Assembly (NCBI GenBank): GCA_910587595.1
Contig: CAJULQ010000002.1
Location: 186,001-250,000 of the forward strand
Source of the DNA: an uncultured Christensenellaceae bacterium
GTDB taxonomy: Bacteria; Bacillota; Clostridia; Christensenellales; Pumilibacteraceae
Reading direction: 5' to 3'
DNA length: 64,000 nucleotides
Of the stretch, positions 33,772 to 42,160 are shown piece by piece (the stretch's first letter is position 1; each line of letters starts with the position of its first letter). The notes under the pieces were generated by a model. It was given only the letters and a program-made list of their open reading frames with translations. It was not told where the DNA came from and made no database searches. A program made the position numbers and the translations under genes.

Positions 33772-34563
33772 ATGGCGAGAGTCATTGTTGTTACGTCCGG
33801 CAAGGGCGGTGTGGGAAAAACCACGGTAACGGCAGGGTTGGGGCGCGCATTGGCAAGAAAAGGCAAGCGCGTGGTTTTAATGGATGCCGATCTCGGATTG
33901 AACAATTTGGACGTTGTGATGGATGCGGAAAGTCGCGTGGTATACGATATATTGGATGTGGTGGAAAACCGTTGTCGACCGCGGCAAGCGTTGGTGGAAG
34001 ATCTGGCAGTGGAAGGCTTGTATATTCTGCCGGGCGCCAGCTACGACGACGGCGGCAAGATCGGCGGCCAAAATTTGCGCGCTGTGATCCGCGCATTGTC
34101 GCCCGCATTCGATTTTATTTTTATCGATTGCCCCGCGGGGATAGAGGCGGGGTTTCACCGCGCCGTAGCCGCGGCCGACGAGGCGCTTATTGTGACAACG
34201 CCGCATGTGTCTGCGCTGCGAGACGCCGATAAAGTGGCGGCTATCGTAAAAAGCTATAAGCTGAAAGCTAATTTGGTGATCAACCGTGCGCGCGGGGATA
34301 TGATCATCGGGCAAGAACAGCTCAGCTGCGAAGATATCGCGCAGTTATTGCAAGTGGCGCCTATAGGTCTATTGCCCGAAGACGACGCCATCAACACATA
34401 CAATTGCTTTTTGTCGGACGAGCAACTGCGCTCGGACGGCGATATCGCCATCGATATGATCGCCGATAATCTTTTGAGCGGGGGAAATCGTTTATTCGAC
34501 GTGACCAAAAAATATCGCGGATTTTTCGGCGGCATCAAACGTTCTTTGAAAAAGATAGTGTAA
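33772..34563 (+). CDS. minD: Septum site-determining protein MinD
   Basis: MinD is the membrane-cycling ATPase that positions the division septum. The 263-residue product has the deviant Walker A box SGKGGVGKTT (9-18), DADLGLNNLD, the DCPAGIEAGF motif, and a C-terminal amphipathic helix (FGGIKRSLKKIV) for membrane binding. Length and motifs are fully typical. AAAGGAGAG precedes the ATG. It is followed by minE after 21 bases; minC, the usual partner upstream, is absent here. Confidence 0.95.
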   Translation: MARVIVVTSGKGGVGKTTVTAGLGRALARKGKRVVLMDADLGLNNLDVVMDAESRVVYDILDVVENRCRPRQALVEDLAVEGLYILPGASYDDGGKIGGQNLRAVIRALSPAFDFIFIDCPAGIEAGFHRAVAAADEALIVTTPHVSALRDADKVAAIVKSYKLKANLVINRARGDMIIGQEQLSCEDIAQLLQVAPIGLLPEDDAINTYNCFLSDEQLRSDGDIAIDMIADNLLSGGNRLFDVTKKYRGFFGGIKRSLKKIV

Positions 34564-34584
34564 ATAGGAGAAAAAAGCTATAGT

Positions 34585-34815
34585 ATGTCTAACATAGAAT
34601 ATGTTAAAAGCCGTTTGGGCGAGATGTTTTTGCGCGACAGAGGCAATGTGGACGAAAAAACGGCGGCGCTTATCAAAAGCGAGTTGAAACAGTATTTGGA
34701 GCGTTTTTTTATCCTAAAGGAATATTCGGCCGAATTTTCGTCTTGCGATAACGGAGAGGTGGCGCTTTCGTTGCGCGCGGCGGGTAGGAGATTGCGTACG
34801 GCGGAAACGGAATAA
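34585..34815 (+). CDS. minE: Cell division topological specificity factor MinE-like
   Basis: A 76-residue protein directly after minD, the normal place and size for MinE, which stimulates MinD ATPase and drives its oscillation. The N-terminal part (YVKSRLGEMFLRDRGNV) resembles the anti-MinCD helix, followed by a helix (AALIKSELKQYLERFF) and strands to the end. Sequence identity to textbook MinE is low, so the call rests partly on position. TAGGAGAA lies upstream of the ATG at suitable distance. Confidence 0.78.
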   Translation: MSNIEYVKSRLGEMFLRDRGNVDEKTAALIKSELKQYLERFFILKEYSAEFSSCDNGEVALSLRAAGRRLRTAETE

Positions 34816-34828
34816 TAAACGCGAGTAT

Positions 34829-34857
34829 TTCTATTTGACGGACATTCGGCATATATT
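34829..34857 (+). promoter_or_regulatory. Possible sigma-E promoter for the spoIVF-like pair
   Basis: CATATATT (34850-34857) resembles the sigma-E -10 box, with TTCTATT 14 bases upstream as a partial -35. It lies 18 bases before the ATG of the 85-residue gene. Weak on its own. Confidence 0.3.
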
Positions 34858-34875
34858 GTAGCGAGGTGAACGAGC

Positions 34876-35133
34876 ATGGATAAATATGCCGGAATGAATA
34901 TAGTGGAAGCCAAAGTCACGCAAAACTCACATGCGCCCAAACGCAAGCGTTCGGCGGGCGGTTTTATCAAAACATTACTTTTGCAAACGGCGGTGGCCGT
35001 GTGTGTGGGCGTGGCTTTGTTTGCAGGCAAAGCATACGGCGGCAAAACGTTGCGTGGTCTGTCCGAAAAGGTGCAAGAGTCGGTTTGTTTCGATGCGTTC
35101 GGCGCCATTGTCGAATGGATAGAGGACGATTGA
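34876..35133 (+). CDS. Small single-helix membrane protein in spoIVFA position
   Basis: An 85-residue protein with a basic N-terminal part, one transmembrane helix (about 30-51) and a short outer segment ending in EWIEDD. It lies between minDE and a SpoIVFB-type protease, exactly where SpoIVFA lies in bacilli (min genes, spoIVFA, spoIVFB). SpoIVFA has the same topology but is over 200 residues with a LytM-like outer domain, which is missing here. GAGGTGA precedes the ATG. Its stop overlaps the protease start, so they are coupled. A role in holding or regulating the protease is inference. Confidence 0.6.
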   Translation: MDKYAGMNIVEAKVTQNSHAPKRKRSAGGFIKTLLLQTAVAVCVGVALFAGKAYGGKTLRGLSEKVQESVCFDAFGAIVEWIEDD

Positions 35134-36002
35134 AGCGAGCGTCCGTATTGCGGGTCAAAATATCGCCCTTGGTGTTTTTGGGCGCCGCCGTCATGGTGGC
35201 GGTGGGCAAGGGCGTGCCGCTTATAAGCTATTTCGTGGCGGTGGTGTTGCACGAAATGACGCACGCCGAGGTGGCGCGAAGACGCGGCTATTCGTTGGTG
35301 CAAGTAAAGATCATGCCGTACGGCGCGTCGCTCACCGGCGCGTTTGAGGGCATGAGTTGCAAAGACGAGTTTTTGATTGCGTTGGCGGGGCCTATGTGCA
35401 ATATCGGATTGGGGGTGCTGTGTACCGCGCTGTGGTGGGTGGCGCCGTCCACCTATTTTTTTACCGAAACGTTTGTGTTGGCCAATGTGTTTACGGCGCT
35501 GACCAATCTGTTGCCTATCTTTCCGTTGGACGGCGGAAGGGCGCTTTTGGCTGTTATGTCACGCAAACTACCGCGACAACGGGCGTATCGCATCGTACGT
35601 TTGTTCGGTGTGATCGCATGTTTGCTGTTTTTGGCGCTCTTTGCGCTTTCTCTGTTATACGGCGTGAACTTGTCTTTTGTGCTCATGGCGATATTTGTGC
35701 TGGGCGGCACGCTCGTACCCGATAAAAATTCCAAGTACCAAAGGTTATACAGTATGGCATTTCGTAGCGAAAAGCTGAAACACGGTTTGCACGTTCGCGA
35801 AACGATGGTGTCCGATTCGTTGTCGTTGCACGATCTGTGCAAAATGTTGAGCGGCAGTTATTATCAGCGTTTCACCGTGGTAAACGATAGATTGCAAACG
35901 GTGGGAACGCTCACAGAGACCGAATTGGAAACGTATTTATTGCGTTTTCCGCCGCATACGGTGCTTTCCGACGTATACAGTGCGCAAGAAAAAAATAGGT
36001 AA
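35130..36002 (+). CDS. spoIVFB: SpoIVFB-type intramembrane metalloprotease
   Basis: A 290-residue M50 site-2 protease family member. It shows the zinc-binding HEMTH motif (about 42-46), a conserved GPMCNIGLG segment and the third motif NLLPIFPLDGGR, within about six hydrophobic helices. The C-terminal part (about 210-285) looks like a single CBS-type domain, as in SpoIVFB, which cleaves pro-sigma-K in the mother cell during sporulation. The TTG start at 35130 overlaps the stop of the small membrane protein and has AGAGGA just before it; TTG 35148 is an alternative. The min-gene neighbourhood supports SpoIVFB over RseP. Confidence 0.85.
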   Translation: MKRASVLRVKISPLVFLGAAVMVAVGKGVPLISYFVAVVLHEMTHAEVARRRGYSLVQVKIMPYGASLTGAFEGMSCKDEFLIALAGPMCNIGLGVLCTALWWVAPSTYFFTETFVLANVFTALTNLLPIFPLDGGRALLAVMSRKLPRQRAYRIVRLFGVIACLLFLALFALSLLYGVNLSFVLMAIFVLGGTLVPDKNSKYQRLYSMAFRSEKLKHGLHVRETMVSDSLSLHDLCKMLSGSYYQRFTVVNDRLQTVGTLTETELETYLLRFPPHTVLSDVYSAQEKNR

Positions 36003-36104
36003 ATAGGCGTTTTATTCTTTAGTATGTCGCGCATACGAGCATAAACGGCACTATCACGCGGTTTTTTGTGGCTAAAAAGAGTATAAAATGCGGCGTTTTT
36101 TTGC

Positions 36105-36133
36105 TTGTCTTTCGCAACAGAATGGAGTATACT
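36105..36133 (+). promoter_or_regulatory. Promoter for pgi
   Basis: TTGTCT (36105-36110), 17-bp spacer, TATACT (36128-36133), 61 bases before the ATG. Confidence 0.6.
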
Positions 36134-36194
36134 ATATACGGTCTAATAGGCGCGGTTTTTGCCGCGTACATAAAAGGGAGGAACTATTCCGACA

Positions 36195-37589
36195 ATGAAA
36201 CTTCGTTTCGATTACAACAACATGATGGAAGAGGCGATCGGCAAAGAGGGTATAAAAGCCTCGGCTTTCCAAAAGAATGCGGCCAAGATCGCGGCGGCGC
36301 AAAAGTCCGTGCTCGACAACCGCGGCAAGGGTTGGCAAGAGTGGTGCGATCTGCCCTACGCGCCCGCCGAGGAAATAGACGAACTTATTTCGTATTGCGG
36401 CGCTATCGGTAAAAAAGCGGAAAGTTTCGTGATATTGGGTATTGGCGGCAGCGCTCTCGGTCCGCTCAGCGTGGCAAGCGCTTTGTTGCATTTGCACCAC
36501 AACGAGTTGCCCAAGGCTAAACGCAACGCCCCCAAGCTGTATGTGGAAGACAACGTGGATCCCGAACGAATGGCGGCGCTTTTGGATATACTCGATTTGA
36601 AAACGGCGTATTTTAACGTGATCACCAAAAGCGGCGAAACGAGCGAAACGCTCAGCCAATTTTTGATCTTGTACGCGGCGCTCAAAGAGGCGTTGGGCGC
36701 GGAAGAGGCCAAAAAACATATTATAGTTACCACCACCATCGGTAAAGGCACGCTATACGACGTGGCGCAAGCCGAAGGGTTCAAAGTGTACGGCGTGGGC
36801 AAAGGCGTGGGCGGACGGTTCTCGGTGCTCAGCCCCGTAGGTCTTGTGGCGTTTGCGGCGCTCGGCTTAGACGTGAAAGCCATGCTTGCGGGCGCGGCGG
36901 CCGCGGCGAAATCGGCGGAAGAGGCCGACGTGCGCAAAAATCCCGCGTTGTTGACCGCTTATTTGCAAGTGGAGGCGATGCGGCGTGGCAAAAACGTGAG
37001 CGTTTTGATGCCCTATGCCGACAGCTTAAAATACATGGCCGATTTCTATTGCCAATTGTGGGCGGAAAGCTTGGGCAAAGCGGTAGACCTCGACGGCAAA
37101 AAAGTGCATACGGGACAAACGCCCGCCAAATCGTTGGGCGTTACCGACCAACACAGCCAAGTGCAGTTGTATACCGAAGGCCCCTTCGACAAAGTGGTAA
37201 CGTTCTTGGCGGTGGACGACTACCGCACCACGGTGGTGATCTCCGACGACAAAGACGTGAACGCTTGCGACTTTTTGAAAGGGCATACGCTCAACGAGTT
37301 GATAAACGCCGAGCGTAAAGCGACCGAGTTTGCGCTCAAAAAAGCAAACCGCATGAACTATACGGTATATCTGCCGTCCGTTACCGAAGAAACGGTGGGC
37401 GAACTTTTAATGTATTTTATGTATCAAACGGCCTTTGCCGGCGCCATGCTGCATATAGATACATTCAACCAACCGGGTGTGGAAGAGGGCAAAAAAGCCA
37501 CGTTTGCCATGTTGGGTCGCAGCGGTTACGAGAGCAAACTCGAAGAAGTGAATGCCGCCGCGCACGATAAGTCGTATATCATAGGGTAA
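36195..37589 (+). CDS. pgi: Glucose-6-phosphate isomerase
   Basis: Interconverts glucose-6-phosphate and fructose-6-phosphate in glycolysis. The 464-residue product has the sugar-phosphate loop LGIGGSALGP, the KSGETSETLSQFL motif, GGRFSVLSPVGL, and the DQHSQVQLYTEGP region with the catalytic acid/base residues. Length matches the short bacterial (B. subtilis-like) class of about 450 residues. AGGGAGG lies 13 bases upstream of the ATG. It is followed by a sugar isomerase-like gene and pgk, a small carbon-metabolism cluster. Confidence 0.96.
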   Translation: MKLRFDYNNMMEEAIGKEGIKASAFQKNAAKIAAAQKSVLDNRGKGWQEWCDLPYAPAEEIDELISYCGAIGKKAESFVILGIGGSALGPLSVASALLHLHHNELPKAKRNAPKLYVEDNVDPERMAALLDILDLKTAYFNVITKSGETSETLSQFLILYAALKEALGAEEAKKHIIVTTTIGKGTLYDVAQAEGFKVYGVGKGVGGRFSVLSPVGLVAFAALGLDVKAMLAGAAAAAKSAEEADVRKNPALLTAYLQVEAMRRGKNVSVLMPYADSLKYMADFYCQLWAESLGKAVDLDGKKVHTGQTPAKSLGVTDQHSQVQLYTEGPFDKVVTFLAVDDYRTTVVISDDKDVNACDFLKGHTLNELINAERKATEFALKKANRMNYTVYLPSVTEETVGELLMYFMYQTAFAGAMLHIDTFNQPGVEEGKKATFAMLGRSGYESKLEEVNAAAHDKSYIIG

Positions 37590-37602
37590 GGATAGAAACG
37601 CC

Positions 37603-38400
37603 ATGAAATTGGGTATTTCTACCGCGTCGTTTTTCAATCGGGTGCAAACCGAATCCACGTTCGACATTTTGCGTCAGATGCGGGTGGATACGACCGAGGT
37701 GTTTTTGAACACCTATTCGGAGTATGAAAAACCGTTTATCGACGCGCTGATCCCGCGTCGCGGCAATATCGACGTGCATTCGGTGCATTGTTTGGGCACG
37801 CAGTTCGAGCCGCAGTTATTCAGCGGCAACGCGCGCGTGCGTAGCGATGCGGAAAACATATTCCGAAAAGTATGTTACGCCGGTTATATGTTGGGCGCCA
37901 AGTTCTACACGTTTCACGGCCCCACGCGGCTGAAAAAGCGGGATTACACGTTCGATTACATCAAGTTGGGCAGCCGTATCAATCAACTGATCGATATTGC
38001 GCAAAGCTACGGCGTAAACTTAAGTTACGAAAACGTGCATTGGACGTACGCGTCCGAGCCGGAATATTTCCGCCAGATCCTCAAACAGTGTCCGCGGTTG
38101 TATACCACGTTAGACGTGAAACAAGCGTTACAAGCGGGGCAAGATCCTATGAAATTTTTGGATGCGATGGGCAACCGCATTTCCACCATCCATTTGTGCG
38201 ACGTGGACAAATCGGGAGAAACGGCTTTGCCAGGCGACGGTAAATTCAATTTCGAAAAGTTTTTCCGCGAGTTGGAAAAACGCAACGTGAACGCGCACGC
38301 ATTGTTGGAAGTGTATTCGCGCGATTATAAAGATCTGAACGAATTGAAGTCGGCCTACGACTATATCGTGGGCATCGTTATGAAAGTTAAAAACAAATAG
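37603..38400 (+). CDS. Sugar phosphate isomerase/epimerase family protein
   Basis: A 265-residue TIM-barrel protein of the xylose-isomerase-like/AP endonuclease 2 superfamily. It begins [11 protein letters not shown] and has the typical metal-site sequences: [40 protein letters not shown] and [10 protein letters not shown]. Substrate is not predictable; members isomerise or epimerise sugars, inositols and related compounds. Its place between pgi and pgk suggests expression with glycolysis. Intact and of normal length. Confidence 0.85.
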   Translation: MKLGISTASFFNRVQTESTFDILRQMRVDTTEVFLNTYSEYEKPFIDALIPRRGNIDVHSVHCLGTQFEPQLFSGNARVRSDAENIFRKVCYAGYMLGAKFYTFHGPTRLKKRDYTFDYIKLGSRINQLIDIAQSYGVNLSYENVHWTYASEPEYFRQILKQCPRLYTTLDVKQALQAGQDPMKFLDAMGNRISTIHLCDVDKSGETALPGDGKFNFEKFFRELEKRNVNAHALLEVYSRDYKDLNELKSAYDYIVGIVMKVKNK

Positions 38401-38417
38401 ACAAAAGGAGATACAGT

Positions 38418-39722
38418 ATGAGTAAGAAAAGCGTAAAAGACGTAAACGTAAAAGGAAAAAAGGTTTTGGTGCGTTGCGATTTCAACGTTCCCATGAAAGA
38501 CGGCGTGATCACCGACGAAAACCGTATCATGGGTGCGTTGCCCACCATACAGTATTTGTTGGATAACGGTGCCAAGGTCACGCTGTGCTCGCACATGGGC
38601 AAGCCGCATTCCATTTTTTCCAACGAAGTCAAACTGAACAAAAAGGATAAGAAAAAAGTAGAGGCGGGCGAAACCACCGCCGAGGCGATCATCGAAAAGG
38701 CCAAGAAAGAGGAGCCTAAAAAACTGACGTTGGCGCCCGTGGCGGCGCGTTTGAATCAATTGACGGGCGGCAAAGTTACGTTCGCCTCCGACGTTGTCGG
38801 CCCCGACGCCAAGAAAAAGCGCGACGCGCTCAAAGAGGGCGAGGCCGTATTGCTCGAAAACCTCCGCTTTCATTGGGAAGAAGAGGGCAAAGAAGAGGCG
38901 TTTTGCAAGGCGCTTGCCTATGATGCGGAAGTGTATGTAAACGACGCATTCGGCACGGCGCATCGCTCGCATGCGTCCACCGCGGCCATTGTAGAATACG
39001 GCATCGTAAAAACCGCCGTTTGCGGTTTCTTGATCGAAAAAGAATTGTCGGTCATGGCGGCTACGCTCGAAAATCCGCCCCGTCCGTTCGTTGCCATTTT
39101 GGGCGGCGCCAAAGTGGCGGATAAGCTCAACGTTATTTCCAATCTGCTCGAAAAATGCGACACTTTGATCATCGGCGGCGGCATGTCGTATACTTTCCTC
39201 AAAGCCAAGGGCTACGAAGTGGGCACGTCGCTTTTGGACGAAGAAAAGATCGGTTATTGCAAAGAGATGATGGAAAAAGCCGCCAAACTCGGCAAAGAGC
39301 TTGTTTTGCCCGTGGATACCGTGGTCACCACGCATTTTCCCGAACCCATCGACGGCGCCATCGAAGTGCAGACCGTGCCTTCGAATAAAATTCCTGCCGA
39401 TAAGATGGGCATGGATATCGGCGAAAAAACGCGCAAACTGTATGCCGAAAAGGTGTCGGGCGCCAAAGCGGTGATCTGGAACGGCCCCATGGGTGTGTTC
39501 GAAAACCCCACGCTTGCCAAAGGCACGATCGCCGTGGCGCAAGCGTTGGCCGACGTATACGGAAAAACCACCACTATCATCGGCGGCGGCGACAGCGCGG
39601 CGGCCATACAGCAACTCGGTTTTGCCGATAAAGTGTCGCATATTTCTACGGGCGGCGGCGCGTCGCTCGAATTGTTCGAGGGCAAAGTGTTGCCGGGCAT
39701 TGCTTGCTTAAACGACAAATAA
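38418..39722 (+). CDS. pgk: Phosphoglycerate kinase with charged insertion
   Basis: Transfers phosphate from 1,3-bisphosphoglycerate to ADP. The 434-residue product has [11 protein letters not shown] near the start, the substrate loop with [28 protein letters not shown], the [19 protein letters not shown] hinge (here [15 protein letters not shown]), [11 protein letters not shown], and GGGDSAAAI at the nucleotide site. It is about 35 residues longer than usual because of a Lys/Glu-rich insertion at about 66-100, between the substrate loop and the LTLAPVA helix. AAAAGGAG precedes the ATG. A strong terminator follows. Confidence 0.96.
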   Translation: MSKKSVKDVNVKGKKVLVRCDFNVPMKDGVITDENRIMGALPTIQYLLDNGAKVTLCSHMGKPHSIFSNEVKLNKKDKKKVEAGETTAEAIIEKAKKEEPKKLTLAPVAARLNQLTGGKVTFASDVVGPDAKKKRDALKEGEAVLLENLRFHWEEEGKEEAFCKALAYDAEVYVNDAFGTAHRSHASTAAIVEYGIVKTAVCGFLIEKELSVMAATLENPPRPFVAILGGAKVADKLNVISNLLEKCDTLIIGGGMSYTFLKAKGYEVGTSLLDEEKIGYCKEMMEKAAKLGKELVLPVDTVVTTHFPEPIDGAIEVQTVPSNKIPADKMGMDIGEKTRKLYAEKVSGAKAVIWNGPMGVFENPTLAKGTIAVAQALADVYGKTTTIIGGGDSAAAIQQLGFADKVSHISTGGGASLELFEGKVLPGIACLNDK

Positions 39723-39742
39723 TCAGATATTGAAATAAAAAG

Positions 39743-39776
39743 AAAGGGGTTTTCCGAAAAAGGGAACCCCTTTTTT
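39743..39776 (+). terminator. Intrinsic terminator after pgk
   Basis: Stem AAAGGGGTT / AACCCCTTT (39743-39751, 39765-39773) followed by TTTTTT. Confidence 0.85.
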
Positions 39777-39823
39777 AATGCAAATTTTTTTTTGACTATC
39801 TGCGGTTTTTGCCGATAAATTGC

Positions 39824-39852
39824 TTGCTTTCCACGCTATACTGTGCTATAAT
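39824..39852 (+). promoter_or_regulatory. Promoter for tRNA-Glu
   Basis: TTGCTT (39824-39829), 17-bp spacer, TATAAT (39847-39852), 21 bases before the tRNA. The flanks are A/T rich. Confidence 0.75.
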
Positions 39853-39873
39853 AACAAAGCTGTAAAAAGCTGT

Positions 39874-39948
39874 GCCACCATAGTCTAGCGGTTAGGACGT
39901 TGGCCTCTCACGCCGAAGTCAGGGGTTCGATTCCCCTTGGTGGTGCCA
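39874..39948 (+). tRNA. tRNA-Glu (CTC)
   Basis: A complete 75-base cloverleaf with the acceptor stem GCCACCA / TGGTGGT (one G-U pair), anticodon CTC at 39907-39909 in the loop CTCTCAC, the GGTTCGATTCC T-arm and an encoded CCA end. Confidence 0.95.
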
Positions 39949-40036
39949 TACGGCAACAAAGGGTGCGAAATGCGCCCTTTTTTCTTGCTTTTTTATGCGA
40001 ATAGGCGCGGGCGACGGTGTTGGTGGCTTTAAGCGC

Positions 40037-40066
40037 TTGACAATGGTTGCGATGCAGTGGTATACT
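40037..40066 (+). promoter_or_regulatory. Promoter of the ABC-F leader
   Basis: TTGACA (40037-40042), 18-bp spacer, TATACT (40061-40066). Transcription would begin near 40073, shortly before the leader ORF and about 200 bases before the ABC-F start codon. Confidence 0.75.
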
Positions 40067-40092
40067 GTTGAAAAATAATGGGAGCGGTTCCG

Positions 40093-40119
40093 ATGAAAAT
40101 CGTTTATTGCAACAAGTAA
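40093..40119 (+). CDS. Putative leader peptide MKIVYCNK for ABC-F gene
   Basis: An eight-codon ORF (ATG to TAA) with the ribosome site GGGAG at 40080-40084, 8 bases upstream of the ATG, and a promoter just before. It is followed by CGCAAC (40125-40130), which can pair with GTTGCG at 40158-40163 or with a second GTTGCG at 40197-40202, and then by an intrinsic terminator before the ABC-F gene. Short leader ORFs of this kind control several resistance ABC-F genes by antibiotic-induced ribosome stalling. Translation here is inferred, not shown. Confidence 0.5.
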   Translation: MKIVYCNK

Positions 40120-40224
40120 ATACGCGCAACGATCAAACGAACGTTTTTCTTTTTTTTGTTGCGTGCGGAAAAGGAAAAGAGGTTCGGGCGTGATCTGTTG
40201 CGAGATTGCACACGGTTTGTGAAT

Positions 40225-40256
40225 GCCATGAGGAGATTTTCCTTGTGGCTTTTTTT
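40225..40256 (+). terminator. Intrinsic terminator in the ABC-F leader (attenuator)
   Basis: A 10-bp stem GCCATGAGGA / TCCTTGTGGC (two G-U pairs, loop GATTT) followed by TTTTTTT, ending 14 bases before the ABC-F ATG at 40271. TTTTCCTT in the loop and 3' arm (40237-40244) is fully complementary to AAGGAAAA at 40171-40178, a possible antiterminator. Because it lies between a promoter and its gene, it is best read as a conditional terminator. Confidence 0.75.
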
Positions 40257-40270
40257 ATGGAGGGAGTTTT

Positions 40271-41752
40271 ATGGCGCAAATACATTTACAAAATATTACG
40301 TTCGGATACGAGGGCAGCGGCGATAACGTGTTTGAAAATATCGATTTTTCATTCGATACGGATTGGAAGATCGGGCTGATCGGTCGAAACGGGCGAGGGA
40401 AAACGACGCTTTTCTCTTTATTGACGGGGGCGCATGCTTTCCGCGGCAAGATTGAAGGCAAAGTTGCATTCGATTATTTCCCGTATACCGTGCCCGACAA
40501 GGAAAAAACGGGCACAGAGATCGTGACGGAAACGGAAAATGACGCGGAATTGTGGAAGGTGATGAAAAAAGCGGCGCAATTGCAGTTAAACGAAGAGTGT
40601 TTCTATCGTCCGTTTCGCACGCTTTCCAACGGACAACAAACCAAGCTGTTGTTGGCGATCTTGTTTGCCAAAGAAAATAATTTTTTGCTGATAGACGAGC
40701 CGACCAACTATTTGGACGCCGACAGCCGCGCTTGCGTGGCGGACTTTCTTTGTCGGCAAAAAGGGTATATGGTGGTTTCGCACGACAGAGAATTTTTGGA
40801 CGGTTGCGTCGATCATATCCTTGCCATCAATCGTAGCGATATAGAAGTGCAGAAAGGGAATTTTTCCTCTTGGTGGCAAAACCAAACGTATCGGGAAGAG
40901 TTCGAGCAAGCGCAAAACAAAAAGTTGCAAAAAGAGATCGCGCGTTTGCAAACAAGCATTCGCCAAGCCAAGCAGTGGTCGGACAAAGTGGAACAGTCTA
41001 AAATAGGCACCAAAATAAGCGGATTAAAACCGGACAGAGGCTTTATCGGGCACAAAGCGGCCAAAATGGCCAAGCGCAGCAAAGCCATAGAAAATCGGCA
41101 AAACAAGGCCGTGCAAGACAAAAAGCAACTATTGAAAAATGCCGAGCGGCAAGACGATCTGCGGTTGGAGGCGCAACGACCTATGGCCGACATCGTGTTG
41201 TCCGTGCACGATCTGGGCGTTCGATACGGTGAAAAAGAAATTTTCGGCCATGTGCATTTTACCGTAGATCTCGGCGAACGCGTTGCGGTGTGCGGGCGCA
41301 ACGGGTGCGGTAAAACCAGTTTGCTCAAGATCGTTTTGGGAGAAAACATACCGTATAGCGGCGTTGTTCGCAAAAGCGGTCAAGCAAAGATCTCGTATGT
41401 GAGCCAAACGTTCGATTGGGTGGGCGGCACTTTGCAAGACTTTGCCGCAGATCATGCGATCGATCGCACCAAATTCATGACGTTGTTATCCAAGCTGGGT
41501 TTTGCCAAAAAGCAATTCGACATTCCCATCGAAAGTTTCAGCATGGGGCAGAAGAAAAAGGTTTTACTTGCCAAAAGCTTGTGCGAACCGGCCAACTTCT
41601 ACGTTTGGGACGAACCGCTCAACTATATAGACGTTATATCGCGCATGCAGATAGAAGAAATGCTGAAAAACAGCGATAGCACAATGTTATTCGTGGAGCA
41701 CGACGCCGCGTTTGTAAAAGCGGTTGCCACCAAAACGGTGATGCTCGGCTGA
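40271..41752 (+). CDS. Lsa-type ABC-F ribosomal protection protein
   Basis: A soluble twin-ATPase ABC-F protein of 493 residues, close in size and motifs to the Lsa family, which frees ribosomes from lincosamides, streptogramin A and pleuromutilins. Domain 1: GRNGRGKT (38-45), TLSNGQQTK, LLIDEPTNYLD. A charged helical linker follows (about 200-300). Domain 2: GRNGCGKTS, SMGQKKKVLLAKSL, and YVWDEPLNYIDVISRMQIEE, a typical Lsa-like stretch. FDYFPYTV near the N-terminus also fits Lsa. GGAGGGAG precedes the ATG. The promoter, leader ORF and terminator upstream suggest antibiotic induction. No transfer genes flank it, so it is probably native. Confidence 0.88.
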   Translation: MAQIHLQNITFGYEGSGDNVFENIDFSFDTDWKIGLIGRNGRGKTTLFSLLTGAHAFRGKIEGKVAFDYFPYTVPDKEKTGTEIVTETENDAELWKVMKKAAQLQLNEECFYRPFRTLSNGQQTKLLLAILFAKENNFLLIDEPTNYLDADSRACVADFLCRQKGYMVVSHDREFLDGCVDHILAINRSDIEVQKGNFSSWWQNQTYREEFEQAQNKKLQKEIARLQTSIRQAKQWSDKVEQSKIGTKISGLKPDRGFIGHKAAKMAKRSKAIENRQNKAVQDKKQLLKNAERQDDLRLEAQRPMADIVLSVHDLGVRYGEKEIFGHVHFTVDLGERVAVCGRNGCGKTSLLKIVLGENIPYSGVVRKSGQAKISYVSQTFDWVGGTLQDFAADHAIDRTKFMTLLSKLGFAKKQFDIPIESFSMGQKKKVLLAKSLCEPANFYVWDEPLNYIDVISRMQIEEMLKNSDSTMLFVEHDAAFVKAVATKTVMLG

Positions 41753-41761
41753 GCGAACCAT

Positions 41762-41790
41762 AAAAAAACCACCCTATGGGGGTGGTTTTC
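41762..41790. terminator. Bidirectional terminator after ABC-F gene
   Basis: Stem AACCACCC / GGGTGGTT with flanking A-run and T-run between the convergent ABC-F and HPr-like genes. Confidence 0.85.
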
Positions 41791-41810
41791 GGTTTCGATC
41801 TTTGAAAGGT

Positions 41811-42041
41811 TTATTTTACAACGAACGGTGCGAGTTCGGCCACAAGGTCATCGCATTTGTCGCTGTAGATTTCCAACACGATGGGCTTGGAAAGATCAAG
41901 ACTGAAGATGCCGAGCAACGATTTTGCGTCGATTACGAATCTGCCACTGCGCAGATCGATGTCGTACGGATACTTGCTGACAACGTTCACGAAATTCTTA
42001 ACGCTTTCTGCCATGCTCAACGATACTTTTAACGATTTCAC
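41811..42041 (-). CDS. HPr-like protein lacking the active-site histidine
   Basis: A 76-residue protein with the HPr fold pattern. FVNVVSKYPYDIDL aligns with the first helix and second strand of HPr, and KSLLGIFSL (40-48) aligns with the KSIMGVMSL segment that holds the regulatory Ser46 (Ser41 here). The GIHARPA loop with the phosphorylated His15 is absent; the same place reads MAESVKN. It therefore cannot be a normal PTS phosphocarrier. By analogy with Crh it might be regulated through the serine, but this is inference. Good GGGAGG ribosome site. No PTS genes are nearby. Confidence 0.75.
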   Translation of the reverse strand: MKSLKVSLSMAESVKNFVNVVSKYPYDIDLRSGRFVIDAKSLLGIFSLDLSKPIVLEIYSDKCDDLVAELAPFVVK

Positions 42042-42081
42042 GGAACGGTCCTCCCTTTAATTGATAATACTTGGTACTCAC

Positions 42082-42110
42082 AGTATAAACGATACAGAGA
42101 AAAAATGCAA
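42082..42110 (-). promoter_or_regulatory. Promoter of the HPr-like gene
   Basis: On the minus strand: TTGCAT (42110-42105), 17-bp spacer, TATACT (42087-42082), about 40 bases before the ATG. Confidence 0.7.
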
Positions 42111-42160
42111 TCGTTTTACAAAATATTTTCGCATTTATTTTTTAACAACAAAAAAAGTGC

